The translations under genes and the position numbers were made by a program. Positions 1-7,838 of a DNA stretch of 15,004 nt are shown one piece after another. Under the pieces are notes generated by a model. That model had not been told where the DNA came from, ran no database searches, and saw only the letters and a list, made by a program, of their open reading frames with translations. Each line of letters begins with the position of its first letter. Position 1 is the stretch's first letter. Origin of the DNA: an uncultured Acidobacteriota bacterium (GTDB lineage Bacteria > Acidobacteriota > Terriglobia > Terriglobales > Acidobacteriaceae); contig CAILBQ010000288.1 in assembly GCA_903832475.1 (NCBI GenBank), positions 1-15,004 on the forward strand, given 5' to 3'.

Positions 1-396
1 ATCCACCACCGGCATCTTCCAAAGCTGCATCTCTCCACGACGCTCGGCAATGGTCTGCCGCATGGCATCGAGGATGGCTGCTGTCTGCGGCTCCCATGCC
101 TCGTCAGGGACGCCCGCCAGCTGAAACGCTTCCCGCAAGATCGCAGTATCGGTGCCGCCATGCAGCACCACGCCGGTCAAAGAGACTTCGAATCCTGTGA
201 CCTGGTGAACGCATTCGGCAAAGGAATTGAAATGGATGCGGTCGCGACTGCGCACCAGAGTACCGTCGATATCGAACAGATACGCGGCCTGCTCATCCCA
301 GACGAAACCCTCGTGGATCGACACGTGCGGTTCGACGTGCGATTCGCTGAGAGAGCCGGCAGTTTCGTGGGAGGAAGACACGTTGAAGGAACTCAT
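1..396 (-). CDS. HAD-superfamily hydrolase, partial (C-terminus beyond window)
   Basis: The minus-strand frame is open from the ATG at 394-396 to the window edge, giving 132 residues. After an N-terminal extension of about 37 residues rich in Ser and His comes the HAD motif I, YLFDIDGTLV, with the nucleophile Asp42 and second Asp44. It is followed by a helical cap-like region and an HGGTD stretch (79-83), as in phosphoglycolate phosphatase or beta-phosphoglucomutase-like HADs. The family uses an Asp nucleophile and Mg2+ to remove phosphate from small metabolites. Motifs II-IV lie outside the window, so the substrate cannot be inferred. It is the last gene seen in the same-strand series purC, cvpA, fis-like, and lies 85 bp after the fis-like stop. 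No clear Shine-Dalgarno lies close to this ATG (a GGAAG is about 16 nt upstream), so a shorter start is possible. Confidence 0.85.
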   Translation of the reverse strand, partial: MSSFNVSSSHETAGSLSESHVEPHVSIHEGFVWDEQAAYLFDIDGTLVRSRDRIHFNSFAECVHQVTGFEVSLTGVVLHGGTDTAILREAFQLAGVPDEAWEPQTAAILDAMRQTIAERRGEMQLWKMPVVD

Positions 397-481
397 GTAG
401 ATTGCTGACTCACTTCCGGGGCCAAGTGCAAAATTGGGTTAAGCGCATCTCACTCACCCTGAACGGCCCGGGCGAATTCGC

Positions 482-763
482 CTAACGAATCTGCTGACGC
501 AAGCCGCCCTGTACTAGACGTTCGCTGCGCACGGGACGCTTGAGCCCGGCGCGGACTTCGGTCAACTCCAGCTCCAGCTCAGCCATGGTACGGCTCAGCG
601 TGTTGCGGTGCATTCCCAGCTCCTCGGCTGCCTTGCACTGATTTCCCCGGTGCGCACGCAGAACTTCGAGTAAATATTGCCGTTTGAACTGCCGAACGGC
701 ATCGTCATAACGAACGCCGGTGGAATGCATCTGGGTGACCAGGTTGTCTAATTCGCGCTTCAC
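482..763 (-). CDS. Fis-type helix-turn-helix DNA-binding protein
   Basis: This is a small protein of 93 residues. Residues 22-63 match the Fis C-terminal domain (HTH_8), with the helix-turn-helix around NQCKAAEELGMHRNTLSRTM (41-60). The same domain closes NtrC-type activators, but here it stands alone, as in Fis. It is expected to bind DNA as a dimer and act as a nucleoid-associated protein or regulator; its targets are unknown. I chose the GTG at 761-763 because GAGG lies 7 nt upstream and the protein then begins just ahead of the conserved region. The frame stays open to an ATG at 868, but that start would overlap cvpA by 29 bp and add a low-quality extension. It lies 76 bp after cvpA on the same strand. 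The tail after residue 65 is basic (several Arg and Lys) and not family-typical. Confidence 0.8.
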   Translation of the reverse strand: MKRELDNLVTQMHSTGVRYDDAVRQFKRQYLLEVLRAHRGNQCKAAEELGMHRNTLSRTMAELELELTEVRAGLKRPVRSERLVQGGLRQQIR

Positions 764-839
764 GTCTCGTCCTCGTGTCTCAATAGATTGCCATGCTTGC
801 CGCGCATCTGTCCTGCTCGCTGGCCAACTCTTTTCCTTT

Positions 840-1373
840 TCAATCCGCATGCAGCCATGGGGGCGCATCCTTCTGCAATACGTGTAAGCCTTCCAGGATG
901 CGGTGTTTCAGGTCTTGCGGGGTCATCTGTGTGGTCAGGTGAACGGTCCCTAAAAAATACTTTGCGAACTGCGCCTCACCCAGCCAGCGCGTGTCCGGAA
1001 AGAACGCCGCCAGGGCCACGATGCACAACGTGACCAGCAGAGCCCCCCGGACAAAGCCAAATGCCATACCGGTGAGCTTGTCAATCCAACCCAAACCTAC
1101 GCCATAAATCAATTTCTTGAGCAGCAGCCCGATGAGGCTTGCGGCCACCATGACCGCGATAGCGATGAGGCAATAGGCAATGGCTTCATCGGCCGCCTTG
1201 TTGTGGATATAGGGCGTCAGTTCTGCGGCAAGTTCCTTATAGTGCCAACTTGCAATCGCAATCCCGGCAATCAGGCCGGCCAGGGAAAAAACGCTCTGAA
1301 TCAACCCGCTCCGAAACCCCAGAAACGCGCTCAGCAGCAGCAACAGGAGGATTGCAATGTCAACCGGATTCAT
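840..1373 (-). CDS. cvpA: CvpA family membrane protein
   Basis: The product is 177 residues with four predicted membrane segments, near 4-20, 24-42, 63-85 and 100-124. The first turn contains the GFRSGLIQ stretch typical of CvpA (colicin V production protein family, Pfam CvpA). In E. coli CvpA is an inner-membrane protein encoded next to purF and linked to colicin V export and envelope stress; its biochemical activity is not established. The soluble C-terminal part (about 128-177) has no recognised domain. The ATG at 1371-1373 places the first membrane helix right at the N-terminus, as is usual; a GAGG lies about 13 nt upstream. The neighbour purC ends 103 bp upstream, so association with a purine gene is kept even though the partner is not purF. 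Confidence 0.88.
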   Translation of the reverse strand: MNPVDIAILLLLLLSAFLGFRSGLIQSVFSLAGLIAGIAIASWHYKELAAELTPYIHNKAADEAIAYCLIAIAVMVAASLIGLLLKKLIYGVGLGWIDKLTGMAFGFVRGALLVTLCIVALAAFFPDTRWLGEAQFAKYFLGTVHLTTQMTPQDLKHRILEGLHVLQKDAPPWLHAD

Positions 1374-1476
1374 GAGACCACAATCCTCGCTGTTTCAACC
1401 AAACGCTTGCCTGTCAAAGAAGGGTGTCCCGGTCTCGCGTTTAAGAGCAGGATAGCCCTGAGATATCAGACCTCGC

Positions 1477-2436
1477 TCACACCTTCAGATCACGGCCGGT
1501 CAGTAGCCGAAACGCCTCGAGATACTTAGCCTGAGTACGCTCTACGACATCGTCTGGCAAAGCCGGGGCCGGAGCCTGCTTGTTCCAGCGAATATCTTCC
1601 AGATAATCGCGCACAAACTGCTTGTCGAAACTTGGCTGTGCTCCGCCCGGCTTCCACAATGCCTTATCCCAGAACCGCGAGGAATCCGGTGTCAACGCTT
1701 CATCGCCCAGAAGAATGCCGTGGCTGGTTCGGCCAAACTCAAACTTTGTGTCGGCCAGAATCAGCCCACGCGCTTCGGCATGCGCTGCTGCCTTTGCATA
1801 CAGCGCCAGAGTCAGGCGCCGCAACTCTGCTGCATCCTCGGCTCCGATCACGCTTTCCGTTGCTTCAAAGGAGATGTTCTCGTCGTGCTGCCCGTCCTGG
1901 CTTTTCGTAGCGGGGGTGAAGATCGGTTGCGGCAGCCGCGAACCGTCCTGTAAGCCGACTGGTAAAGCAATCCCGCAGACCGTTCCCGCAGACTTGTATT
2001 CCTTCCATCCAGAGCCGGCCAGATAGCCACGCGCCACGCACTCCACGGGAAACATCTGCGCCCTCTTCACCAGCATGGAGCGGCCTTCGAGCTGGTCTGC
2101 AAAGGGCTGCAACTCGGCAGGAAATTGGCTGACATCGGCGGTAATCAGGTGGTTCGGCACGATATCGCTAAGCAAGTCGAACCAAAACAAGGAAATCTGC
2201 GTAAGGATCTTGCCCTTGCCCGGAATTCCCGACGCCAGCACGTGATCGAATGCCGAGATGCGATCGGTCGCGACCAGCAGCAGGGCATCCTCATCGGCAA
2301 CGCGCACCGCATACAAATCACGCACTTTTCCGCGACCAATCAGCGGTATAGGACCCAGTTCTGTCTTCAATAAAGAGGGCAATGCAAAAAACCTTTCCCG
2401 TGTCAGCCAATCGCAATCCGAAGTCTCGATTGTCAA
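1477..2436 (-). CDS. purC: Phosphoribosylaminoimidazole-succinocarboxamide synthase (SAICAR synthase)
   Basis: PurC joins CAIR and aspartate with ATP to make SAICAR, a step of de novo IMP synthesis in the cytosol. Both family signatures are present: FPVECVARGYLAGS and LILADTKFEFG. The N-terminal GRGKVRDLY (34-42) and TDRISAFD (58-65) ATP-binding segments are also there. At about 319 residues it belongs to the longer Ade1-like form rather than the 237-residue E. coli type. No ATG exists in the N-terminal region. I chose the TTG at 2434-2436 because a purine-rich AAAGGGGGG lies just upstream; an in-frame TTG at 2464-2466 would add 10 residues. It is the first gene of the minus-strand series with cvpA and the fis-like gene. 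Its upstream side faces the CRP-type palindrome and the small RNA. Function is near certain; the start is not. Confidence 0.95.
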   Translation of the reverse strand: MTIETSDCDWLTRERFFALPSLLKTELGPIPLIGRGKVRDLYAVRVADEDALLLVATDRISAFDHVLASGIPGKGKILTQISLFWFDLLSDIVPNHLITADVSQFPAELQPFADQLEGRSMLVKRAQMFPVECVARGYLAGSGWKEYKSAGTVCGIALPVGLQDGSRLPQPIFTPATKSQDGQHDENISFEATESVIGAEDAAELRRLTLALYAKAAAHAEARGLILADTKFEFGRTSHGILLGDEALTPDSSRFWDKALWKPGGAQPSFDKQFVRDYLEDIRWNKQAPAPALPDDVVERTQAKYLEAFRLLTGRDLKV

Positions 2437-2526
2437 AGCCCCGCCCCCCTTTGTCAATGGACCCAAAGGTCATCTCTGCCAGCAGGAAATTCCATCAAAC
2501 CCGGCCTGTTGTGCTGTTTTGATCAA

Positions 2527-2544
2527 ATGTGATCGATGTCACAT
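2527..2544 (+). promoter_or_regulatory. CRP/FNR-family type operator (near-perfect palindrome)
   Basis: The sequence ATGTGA-TCGATG-TCACAT has perfect 6-bp half-sites and a 6-bp spacer. It contains the exact E. coli CRP core TGTGA-N6-TCACA (2528-2543). Its centre lies between 2535 and 2536. A TAAAAC hexamer at 2564-2569 could be the -10 element, putting transcription start near 2577. The palindrome is then at -41.5, the class II activator position, just before the structured RNA. It is also 91 bp upstream of the purC start on the other strand, so an effect there is possible. The palindrome is directly seen; the bound protein (Crp, Fnr or a relative) is inferred. Confidence 0.65.
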
Positions 2545-2563
2545 CGCGGCTGTAGCAGTTGCG

Positions 2564-2569
2564 TAAAAC
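2564..2569 (+). promoter_or_regulatory. Candidate -10 element of the small RNA promoter
   Basis: TAAAAC matches TATAAT at four of six positions and ends 8 nt before G2577, two bases before the RNA's closing stem begins. No good -35 hexamer is present at the right distance, which fits a promoter depending on the activator site at 2527-2544. This rests on spacing only. Confidence 0.35.
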
Positions 2570-2576
2570 TGTTTTT

Positions 2577-2786
2577 GTCAACGCGGTTTGGGAGCCTGAT
2601 CGCAGGACTCTTCGGGACCGGGGACGTGGAGCTGCTCGGAAGGGGAAGCCGCAGCAAGCTCCGTGAAACTTGGGAAAATTGGCGGCAGTGTGCACCGACC
2701 TCCAGTACGCGCCGCTGATTCCCAAATCCGCGTTGTTCTTTAGAAGCAAAGAGCCCGCCAGGACTGCAACGGTCCTGGCGGGCTTT
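2577..2786 (+). ncRNA. Structured small RNA, probably 6S RNA-like
   Basis: A 15-bp closing stem pairs 2579-2593 with 2720-2735: eight pairs (CAACGCGG with CCGCGTTG), one bulged T at 2727, then seven pairs (TTTGGGA with TCCCAAA). Inside is a strong apical hairpin in which GGAGCT (2628-2633) pairs with AGCTCC (2657-2662), continued by GCT/AGC. Between the two lies a largely unpaired region, including a possible 3'-side hairpin GCGGC/GCCGC (2682-2686 with 2711-2715). A long rod of about 157 nt with a closing stem, a central bubble and an apical stem, followed at once by an intrinsic terminator, is the layout of 6S RNA, which binds the RNA polymerase holoenzyme. I cannot match it base by base to a known 6S sequence, so that identity is tentative. 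No credible protein gene overlaps it. In cyanobacteria the 6S gene lies next to purK, a loose parallel to the purC neighbour here. Confidence 0.55.
2752..2786 (+). terminator. Intrinsic terminator of the small RNA
   Basis: GCCCGCCAGGAC (2753-2764) pairs perfectly with GTCCTGGCGGGC (2772-2783) around a 7-nt loop, extended by A2752-T2784, and is followed by TTTCTCT. On the other strand the flank reads CTCTTTG, so weak termination in that direction is possible, but no minus-strand gene ends here. It serves the plus-strand small RNA that ends about 17 nt earlier. Confidence 0.85.
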
Positions 2787-2960
2787 CTCTGTCCCGGTTT
2801 ATGTCCATACGGATAACGGTTCCGGCGCTGGTTGGTCATCGAGGACAGAGTCATAGATCCTACTTGCCATGTTCTGAGGAACCAGTTGTTTCTCGCGCTG
2901 AAACGTGCTTCCGAGGATCCGGGTTGCGTTGCCGCCCTCGACCAAGCATGATGGTTGTCG

Positions 2961-3647
2961 ATGACCTTCCCGCCGCAATCGCTTCATCGCAAACCCAGCA
3001 ATCCAGCGCCGCTCGAAGTGGAACCGCGCTGGCCAGCCGTGCTCGCCCTGTTTGCCGTGGCTGGGCTTCGCTTTGCTCTTCCAAGCTATCTATCCATCGG
3101 CCCTGACTGGCTGTCCCTGGCTGTGGTGACCATTCTGCTGATTCCCACGGTGATCGCGCGACGCCGCGGCAATCACCTCATGAACCAGGTGTTCGGCTAC
3201 ATCGTGACGTCGTTGGTAACCCTTGACATGGCCTGGTCGCTGGTCCTGCTTGTCGCCGCGCTGCCTTCGCATAAGGAGGCTCCGCAAACCCTGCTGATCT
3301 CCGCCGCCGCTCTCTGGGTCGCCAACATTCTTGTCTTCGCTTCCTGGTACTGGCGTCTTGACGCCGGCGGTCCCACCGCCCGCGAAGCCCGCGGCGGACA
3401 TACCGACGGAGCCTTCCTGTTTCCTCAGATGACCCTTACTCCCGAAACCAGAAAGACGATGGGTGAAGACACCTGGAGCCCGGGCTTTGTCGACTATTTG
3501 TTTCTGGCGTTCAACACCAGTACGGCTTTCTCTCCAACCGACGTGCCTGTGCTTTCGCGCTGGGCCAAGGGGCTGATGATGATCCAGTCGCTTATCTCGC
3601 TGGCTACCGTGGCCCTGCTCGCCGCCCGCGCCGTCAACATCCTATAG
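2961..3647 (+). CDS. DUF1345-type integral membrane protein
   Basis: The product is 228 residues with five predicted membrane segments, near 25-43, 50-67, 76-101, 110-131 and 202-225. Before the last helix is a conserved block, YLFLAFNTSTAFSPTDVPVL, which is the hallmark of the DUF1345 family of bacterial membrane proteins with no established function. This block recalls the pore-proximal part of ion channels, but no complete selectivity filter can be claimed. I chose the ATG at 2961-2963; an in-frame TTG at 2955 would add two residues, and neither start has a clear Shine-Dalgarno. The 174 bp between the terminator at 2752-2786 and this start show no convincing promoter. It is convergent with smc, with only 39 bp between the two stops. 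Confidence 0.85.
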   Translation: MTFPPQSLHRKPSNPAPLEVEPRWPAVLALFAVAGLRFALPSYLSIGPDWLSLAVVTILLIPTVIARRRGNHLMNQVFGYIVTSLVTLDMAWSLVLLVAALPSHKEAPQTLLISAAALWVANILVFASWYWRLDAGGPTAREARGGHTDGAFLFPQMTLTPETRKTMGEDTWSPGFVDYLFLAFNTSTAFSPTDVPVLSRWAKGLMMIQSLISLATVALLAARAVNIL

Positions 3648-3686
3648 TCAGCGCTACAGGGACCACGGACCGCGTCGAGATATCAG

Positions 3687-6600
3687 CTACGCACTCACCC
3701 GCTCCCGCTCTCGTCCGCCCTCGCGCTGCTGATTGCCGAGGTGCACGCTGACAATCTTTGACACACCCGGCTCCTGCATCGTGACGCCGTAGATCATGTC
3801 CGCGGTTTGCATCATGCGCTTGGAGTGGGTGACCAGCAGGAATTGCGTGTCCTGGCTCATGCCGTGCAGCAGGTCGGCGAGCCGGCCCACATTGGTTTCA
3901 TCGAGCGCGGCATCCACTTCGTCGAGTACGCAGAAAGGCGCAGGCTGGTATTGGAAGATGCCGACGAGCAGGCTCAGTGCAGTTAGCGCCTTTTCGCCGC
4001 CAGAGAGCAGCAGTACGTTTTGAAGCTTTTTCCCTGGAGGGGAAGCAACAATCTCGAGGCCACTCTCCGCCTGGTTCTCCGCATCTGTCAGGCGCAGGAA
4101 TGCCTGGCCGCCGTGGAATAGCTTTGTAAAGACCTGCGCAAAGTTCTCATTGATGCGCGCAAACGCCTCATCAAACTTGACCCGCGAAATCTGGTCGATT
4201 TCCTTGATCGTGCTCTGCGTGTTCTCGATCGAATCGACGAGATCCTTGCGCTGGGTTTCGAGGAAGCCATGCCGCTCGGCGGTTTCCTTGTACTCTTCGA
4301 GCGCCATCATGTTGACCGGCCCCATGGCTTCGAGCTTTTGCCGCAGAGCGCGTGCTTCTTCTTCCTGCAAGCTTAGCTCTTCGCCTTCGAGATGAATCAG
4401 GCCGCCTTCTTCGATCGGCTTACCGGCTTCAACGCGCAGTACGCTGGCCTCGACATTCAATTCTTGCAGGCACCCGGCTTCGAGGTGTTCCAGGTCGCTC
4501 TTCAGTTTGGCCAGCAGACTTCCCAGGCGGCTGCGATTTTCGCGGAAAGCATCCGTCGAATTGCGCAGAGTCTTCAACTGCTGCTCCGTCACCGTCAGCT
4601 GCTCGCGCACGGCCGCGGCTTCGATGGCTGCTTGCTTCGCTTGAGACTGTGCTTCATCACGCGCAACCTGGAGCTCGATCTCACGGGCCTCCAGGCCGTC
4701 GTTTTCGCCTAGACGCTGGCCGCGTTCGGCTTCCGCCGCTACACGCTGCTGCTCGATGGACATGACGCGGCGTTCGAGATCCGCATGCAAGCGATCGATG
4801 CGCTGATACGCACTTTCTGCGCCGCGCCGCCGCTCTTCGAGGCCGGCTAATTCCGCCGTCACCCGCGCTGCATCCTGTTGAAGTGTTTCGCGGCTCAAGC
4901 GTAATTCGGAGAGTCCCTGCTGCAGTTCCTCCAACCGCGCCTCTGCGGCGATATGTTCCGCTTCGAGGCGCTGCGCTTCTTCGAGCTTCTGGCCGATCAG
5001 CCCCTGCTTCTGCTCGCGCGCGTCTTTGTTCCGAGCCGCCTGCAAGACCCACTCCTGCAGACGCCGCTCGATGCGCTGAACCTCCGACTCCATCTGCTTC
5101 AGCGCCGCCCCCTGGTTGGCCGCGTCACGCTCCGACTGGCGACGTTGCTCCTGCAGCAGCTCAAGCCGGTTTGCGAGTTCTTCGATGGCCCGCACGGCGG
5201 CCACAGCGTTGATCTCTGCCTGCCCCAGCTCTCTTTCCACGCCCTCCAGCTTGCGCTGCGTCTCGCGCAATTCGCGCTTGACCGCCAAGGGACCTTCCGC
5301 CGCCGGCTTGCCGCCGCTCAGCGTTGCATTGTGAAAGCACTCCCCGGTAGGCCCAAGAAAATATGCCTGCGGATAAGCGACAGCCATGGTGCGCGCCTTC
5401 TCCGCAGTTGGAGCCAGGTAGCCATCTCGCAGCTTGGGAAGCATCGCTTCCAGGGAATTGCCAAACCCGTTCAGCACGCGGATAGTTTGGCGCAGCGGGA
5501 TCAGTCCTTCTTCGGGAACTAGACGGTCTTCACCGCCTTCACGGCCGCCGATGTGACCATCCTCGGGATGTATCAGGAATGTTGCGCGGCCATCCATGCC
5601 CGAGCGCAGGAGGCGGACGCCTTCCTCGGCTGATTTCCAATCCTTGACCACGATGTAGCTCAGCTCATCGCGCAGAAAGTCGTCGGCAACGGCCTCATGC
5701 TCTCCAGCCACCTCGACAAAGTCGGCCAGCGTGCCGATTGGTGTCATGCCCGGCCCCAGCGAATCCTGCTTGAGCAGCTTTCGCACTGTTTCCGTGGAGT
5801 AGCTGTGATTCTTGATGACGGCGTCAAGGGAATTGCGCCGGCCGGTCAGCGTGGCCTGCTCGCCGCGCAGCTGGTTCGACCTCGCCCGCAGAGCGGCCTC
5901 TTCGCTTCGTCGCACGGTGAGCGACTCGCGCAGTTCTACGATCTCCTGCTCCAACTGCGAGAGGGCTTCGGTTGCGTCGGCAAAGCGCATGCTGACCTGG
6001 CCGCGCTCGGCTCCCAGGCTTCCGGCCTCGGCTCGTGCCTGGCCCATTTCATTTTCCAACCGCTGGGCTTCGCGCTCGAGAGCTGCCAGAGATTCTTCGG
6101 CCTGAGCGGTCTGATTGCGAGAGACGCCCGCCTGGCTGAGCAGGTGCATGGCATGTCGACGGCCGCTCTCTACCTGTCGCTCGGCGTCGCTAACCTGCTG
6201 CGCTGCCAGCCTGGCCTCTTGCTGTTTGGCCTCTACCTGCTGCCGGAAGGCGCGTGCTTCTTCTGCGGCATTCTCTAGAAACTGCCTGTGCTGTCCGCGT
6301 TCTTCCGCGATGGCGGCAATCTGCGTTCGCGTTTGCTCGATCTCAGCAGCCGTGGCCGCCAGCCGAGCCTCGAGTTCTGCCACTCGCTCGCCATTGCTGC
6401 GTTTGCGCGCTGCTGCGCGCTCAAGCTCCACCGCCGCTGCATTTGCCTCAGCGTTAGCGGTCTGGCCAACGCGATCCAACTCGTAGCCGCGACCGGTCAG
6501 CTCATGCTGTGCCACATCGAGCGCCTCGACCTCCGCCGCCGATTCGTCGATTTTCGTCGTAAGGTCCGCGATTTCGGTCTCCAGCCGAACCTGCTCCGCG

Positions 6601-7598
6601 TCCATCCGCGCCATGCGGCTGGCCAGGGTCACGCGCAGTTTGGCGCGCAATTCATCGCGCAGCTGGGCAAATCGCTCCGCTTTGGATGCCTGCCGTTTCA
6701 GGCTATTCATCTGCCGGGTTACTTCTTCGAAGATGTCATCGACGCGGGCCAGGTTCTGCTTGGCCGACTCCAGCCGCAACTCAGCCAGCCGCTTTTTGGT
6801 TTTGAAACGCGTGATTCCGGCAGCCTCCTCGATAATGGCCCGCCGATCGTGGGGCTTCGAGCTCAAGAGCTGGCCTATGCGCTCCTGCCCAATGATCGCG
6901 TAGCTTTCCGGGCCGAGGCCGGTTCCCATGAAGATGTCCTGAATATCGCGCAGCCGGCACAACTTTCCGTTGAGCAGGTACTCACTCTCCCCGGTGCGAA
7001 AAAGCCGCCGCGTGATGACGATCTCGCCCTTCTGCGGCGTGCGGTGAAATTTTCTCCGCCGGATCTTCAGCACCACGGCTCCCGCCTGGCTGGCCGGACC
7101 GCTTGCTGCTTCCGTGTCGCCTGCACCACTGGTTACATCTCCGTTGGCGATGAGAGTCCCCTCCGGTGGGCCCTCGGCGCCATCCAACCCTTGTCTGGGC
7201 TGGTTTTCGGCAATGATGTCTTCCGCTTCCGCGGCTCGCTTCCGGCGCAGATCCTGCTCGTCCCAGTCCGACGGCAGGTCGGAATCCACCTCCACCTCCG
7301 GCTCCACAATCATCGGGCCTTCGTAGGCTTCTGGGTCGACCATGGTGATGGTCACTTCCGCCATGCCCAGCGCCTTGCGGTCGCGAGTGCCCGAGAAGAT
7401 CACGTCCATCATGTGTGCGCCGCGCAGCGTTTTCGCGCTCTGCTCGCCTAGCACCCAGGTAACGCCATCCAGAATGTTGGACTTGCCACACCCATTCGGT
7501 CCCACGACCACCGCAATGCCGGTTCCCGGCAGTGCCAGTTCCGTGCGATCGCAAAAGCTTTTAAACCCCAGGATGTGGATCTTCTTTAGTTTCAGCAT
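3687..7598 (-). CDS. smc: Chromosome segregation protein SMC, with a head-domain insertion
   Basis: SMC dimers with ScpA/ScpB organise and help segregate the chromosome by ATP-driven loop formation. All family elements are present in order: Walker A GPNGCGKS (33-40), the IGQERIGQLLSSKP region (236-249), a long coiled coil, a hinge domain (about 615-770) with Gly-rich segments, the returning coiled coil, the ABC signature LSGGE (1198-1202), Walker B with Asp1226 and catalytic Glu1227, and the H-loop VTHSK. The length is 1303 residues against about 1190 for B. subtilis SMC. Most of the excess is a roughly 100-residue insertion (about 89-188) between EVTITM and GEIVITRRLFRTGESEYL in the N-terminal head. 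The ATG at 7596-7598 has GGAG 5 nt upstream. The extreme C-terminus is a charged Arg/Glu-rich tail. scpA and scpB are not in this window. Confidence 0.97.
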   Translation of the reverse strand: MLKLKKIHILGFKSFCDRTELALPGTGIAVVVGPNGCGKSNILDGVTWVLGEQSAKTLRGAHMMDVIFSGTRDRKALGMAEVTITMVDPEAYEGPMIVEPEVEVDSDLPSDWDEQDLRRKRAAEAEDIIAENQPRQGLDGAEGPPEGTLIANGDVTSGAGDTEAASGPASQAGAVVLKIRRRKFHRTPQKGEIVITRRLFRTGESEYLLNGKLCRLRDIQDIFMGTGLGPESYAIIGQERIGQLLSSKPHDRRAIIEEAAGITRFKTKKRLAELRLESAKQNLARVDDIFEEVTRQMNSLKRQASKAERFAQLRDELRAKLRVTLASRMARMDAEQVRLETEIADLTTKIDESAAEVEALDVAQHELTGRGYELDRVGQTANAEANAAAVELERAAARKRSNGERVAELEARLAATAAEIEQTRTQIAAIAEERGQHRQFLENAAEEARAFRQQVEAKQQEARLAAQQVSDAERQVESGRRHAMHLLSQAGVSRNQTAQAEESLAALEREAQRLENEMGQARAEAGSLGAERGQVSMRFADATEALSQLEQEIVELRESLTVRRSEEAALRARSNQLRGEQATLTGRRNSLDAVIKNHSYSTETVRKLLKQDSLGPGMTPIGTLADFVEVAGEHEAVADDFLRDELSYIVVKDWKSAEEGVRLLRSGMDGRATFLIHPEDGHIGGREGGEDRLVPEEGLIPLRQTIRVLNGFGNSLEAMLPKLRDGYLAPTAEKARTMAVAYPQAYFLGPTGECFHNATLSGGKPAAEGPLAVKRELRETQRKLEGVERELGQAEINAVAAVRAIEELANRLELLQEQRRQSERDAANQGAALKQMESEVQRIERRLQEWVLQAARNKDAREQKQGLIGQKLEEAQRLEAEHIAAEARLEELQQGLSELRLSRETLQQDAARVTAELAGLEERRRGAESAYQRIDRLHADLERRVMSIEQQRVAAEAERGQRLGENDGLEAREIELQVARDEAQSQAKQAAIEAAAVREQLTVTEQQLKTLRNSTDAFRENRSRLGSLLAKLKSDLEHLEAGCLQELNVEASVLRVEAGKPIEEGGLIHLEGEELSLQEEEARALRQKLEAMGPVNMMALEEYKETAERHGFLETQRKDLVDSIENTQSTIKEIDQISRVKFDEAFARINENFAQVFTKLFHGGQAFLRLTDAENQAESGLEIVASPPGKKLQNVLLLSGGEKALTALSLLVGIFQYQPAPFCVLDEVDAALDETNVGRLADLLHGMSQDTQFLLVTHSKRMMQTADMIYGVTMQEPGVSKIVSVHLGNQQREGGRERERVSA

Positions 7599-7689
7599 CC
7601 AGACTCCGATGTATTTTTAGACTGTTTTCAAGCGTGAATCGGCCTTCTCCTCGCGACCCAAACGCCTTTAGGAGGTGCCTTCGAATACA

Positions 7690-7718
7690 ACGCTAGTGTT
7701 CAGGAGGGGCAGGGTCAA
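7690..7718 (-). promoter_or_regulatory. Candidate sigma-70 type promoter for smc
   Basis: On the minus strand TTGACC (7713-7718) is followed after 17 nt by TAGCGT (7690-7695), about 92 bp before the smc ATG. The -35 is good and the -10 is poor, so this is only a candidate. The rest of the 240-bp gap between the toxin gene and smc holds a small perfect hairpin (GTTTTC/GAAAAC, 7804-7819) and nothing else I recognise. Confidence 0.3.
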
Positions 7719-7838
7719 CAGTCCGACGGGCGGTTTTTGTGGATAATAAGTCCCAAATGACGATTCCCGAGAAATACTCAGGAACGGCCTAAATGCGTCC
7801 CTTGTTTTCCTCAGAAAACGGACGATGCGTTCTCCCGG

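Noticed and set aside
764..868. Longer start for the fis-like gene (ATG at 866-868)
   Set aside because: It would overlap cvpA by 29 bp and adds 35 residues with no conservation; the GTG at 761-763 has a good ribosome site.
2576..2581. Perfect TTGACA on the minus strand as a purC -35 box
   Set aside because: No acceptable -10 hexamer lies 16-18 nt downstream, and the bases belong to the start of the small RNA's closing stem on the other strand.
2495..2854. Minus-strand open frame of 119 codons across the small RNA
   Set aside because: It crosses both the CRP-type palindrome and the intrinsic terminator, and the translation has no domain-like character. Frames at 2536-2718 and 2801-3106 were rejected for the same reasons.
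6288..7451. Long plus-strand open frame of 387 codons opposite smc
   Set aside because: It is antisense to the conserved SMC head and coiled coil, has no recognisable domain, and arises from GC-rich codon periodicity. The same applies to plus-strand frames at 4953-5522 and 5697-6278.
7792..7800. AATGCGTCC shared with 12246-12254 as a dispersed repeat
   Set aside because: Nine identical bases are expected by chance in 15 kb, and the flanks do not align beyond that.
7804..7819. Hairpin GTTTTC/GAAAAC after the toxin gene as a terminator
   Set aside because: The stem is only 6 bp, AT-rich, and no T-run follows on the minus strand.
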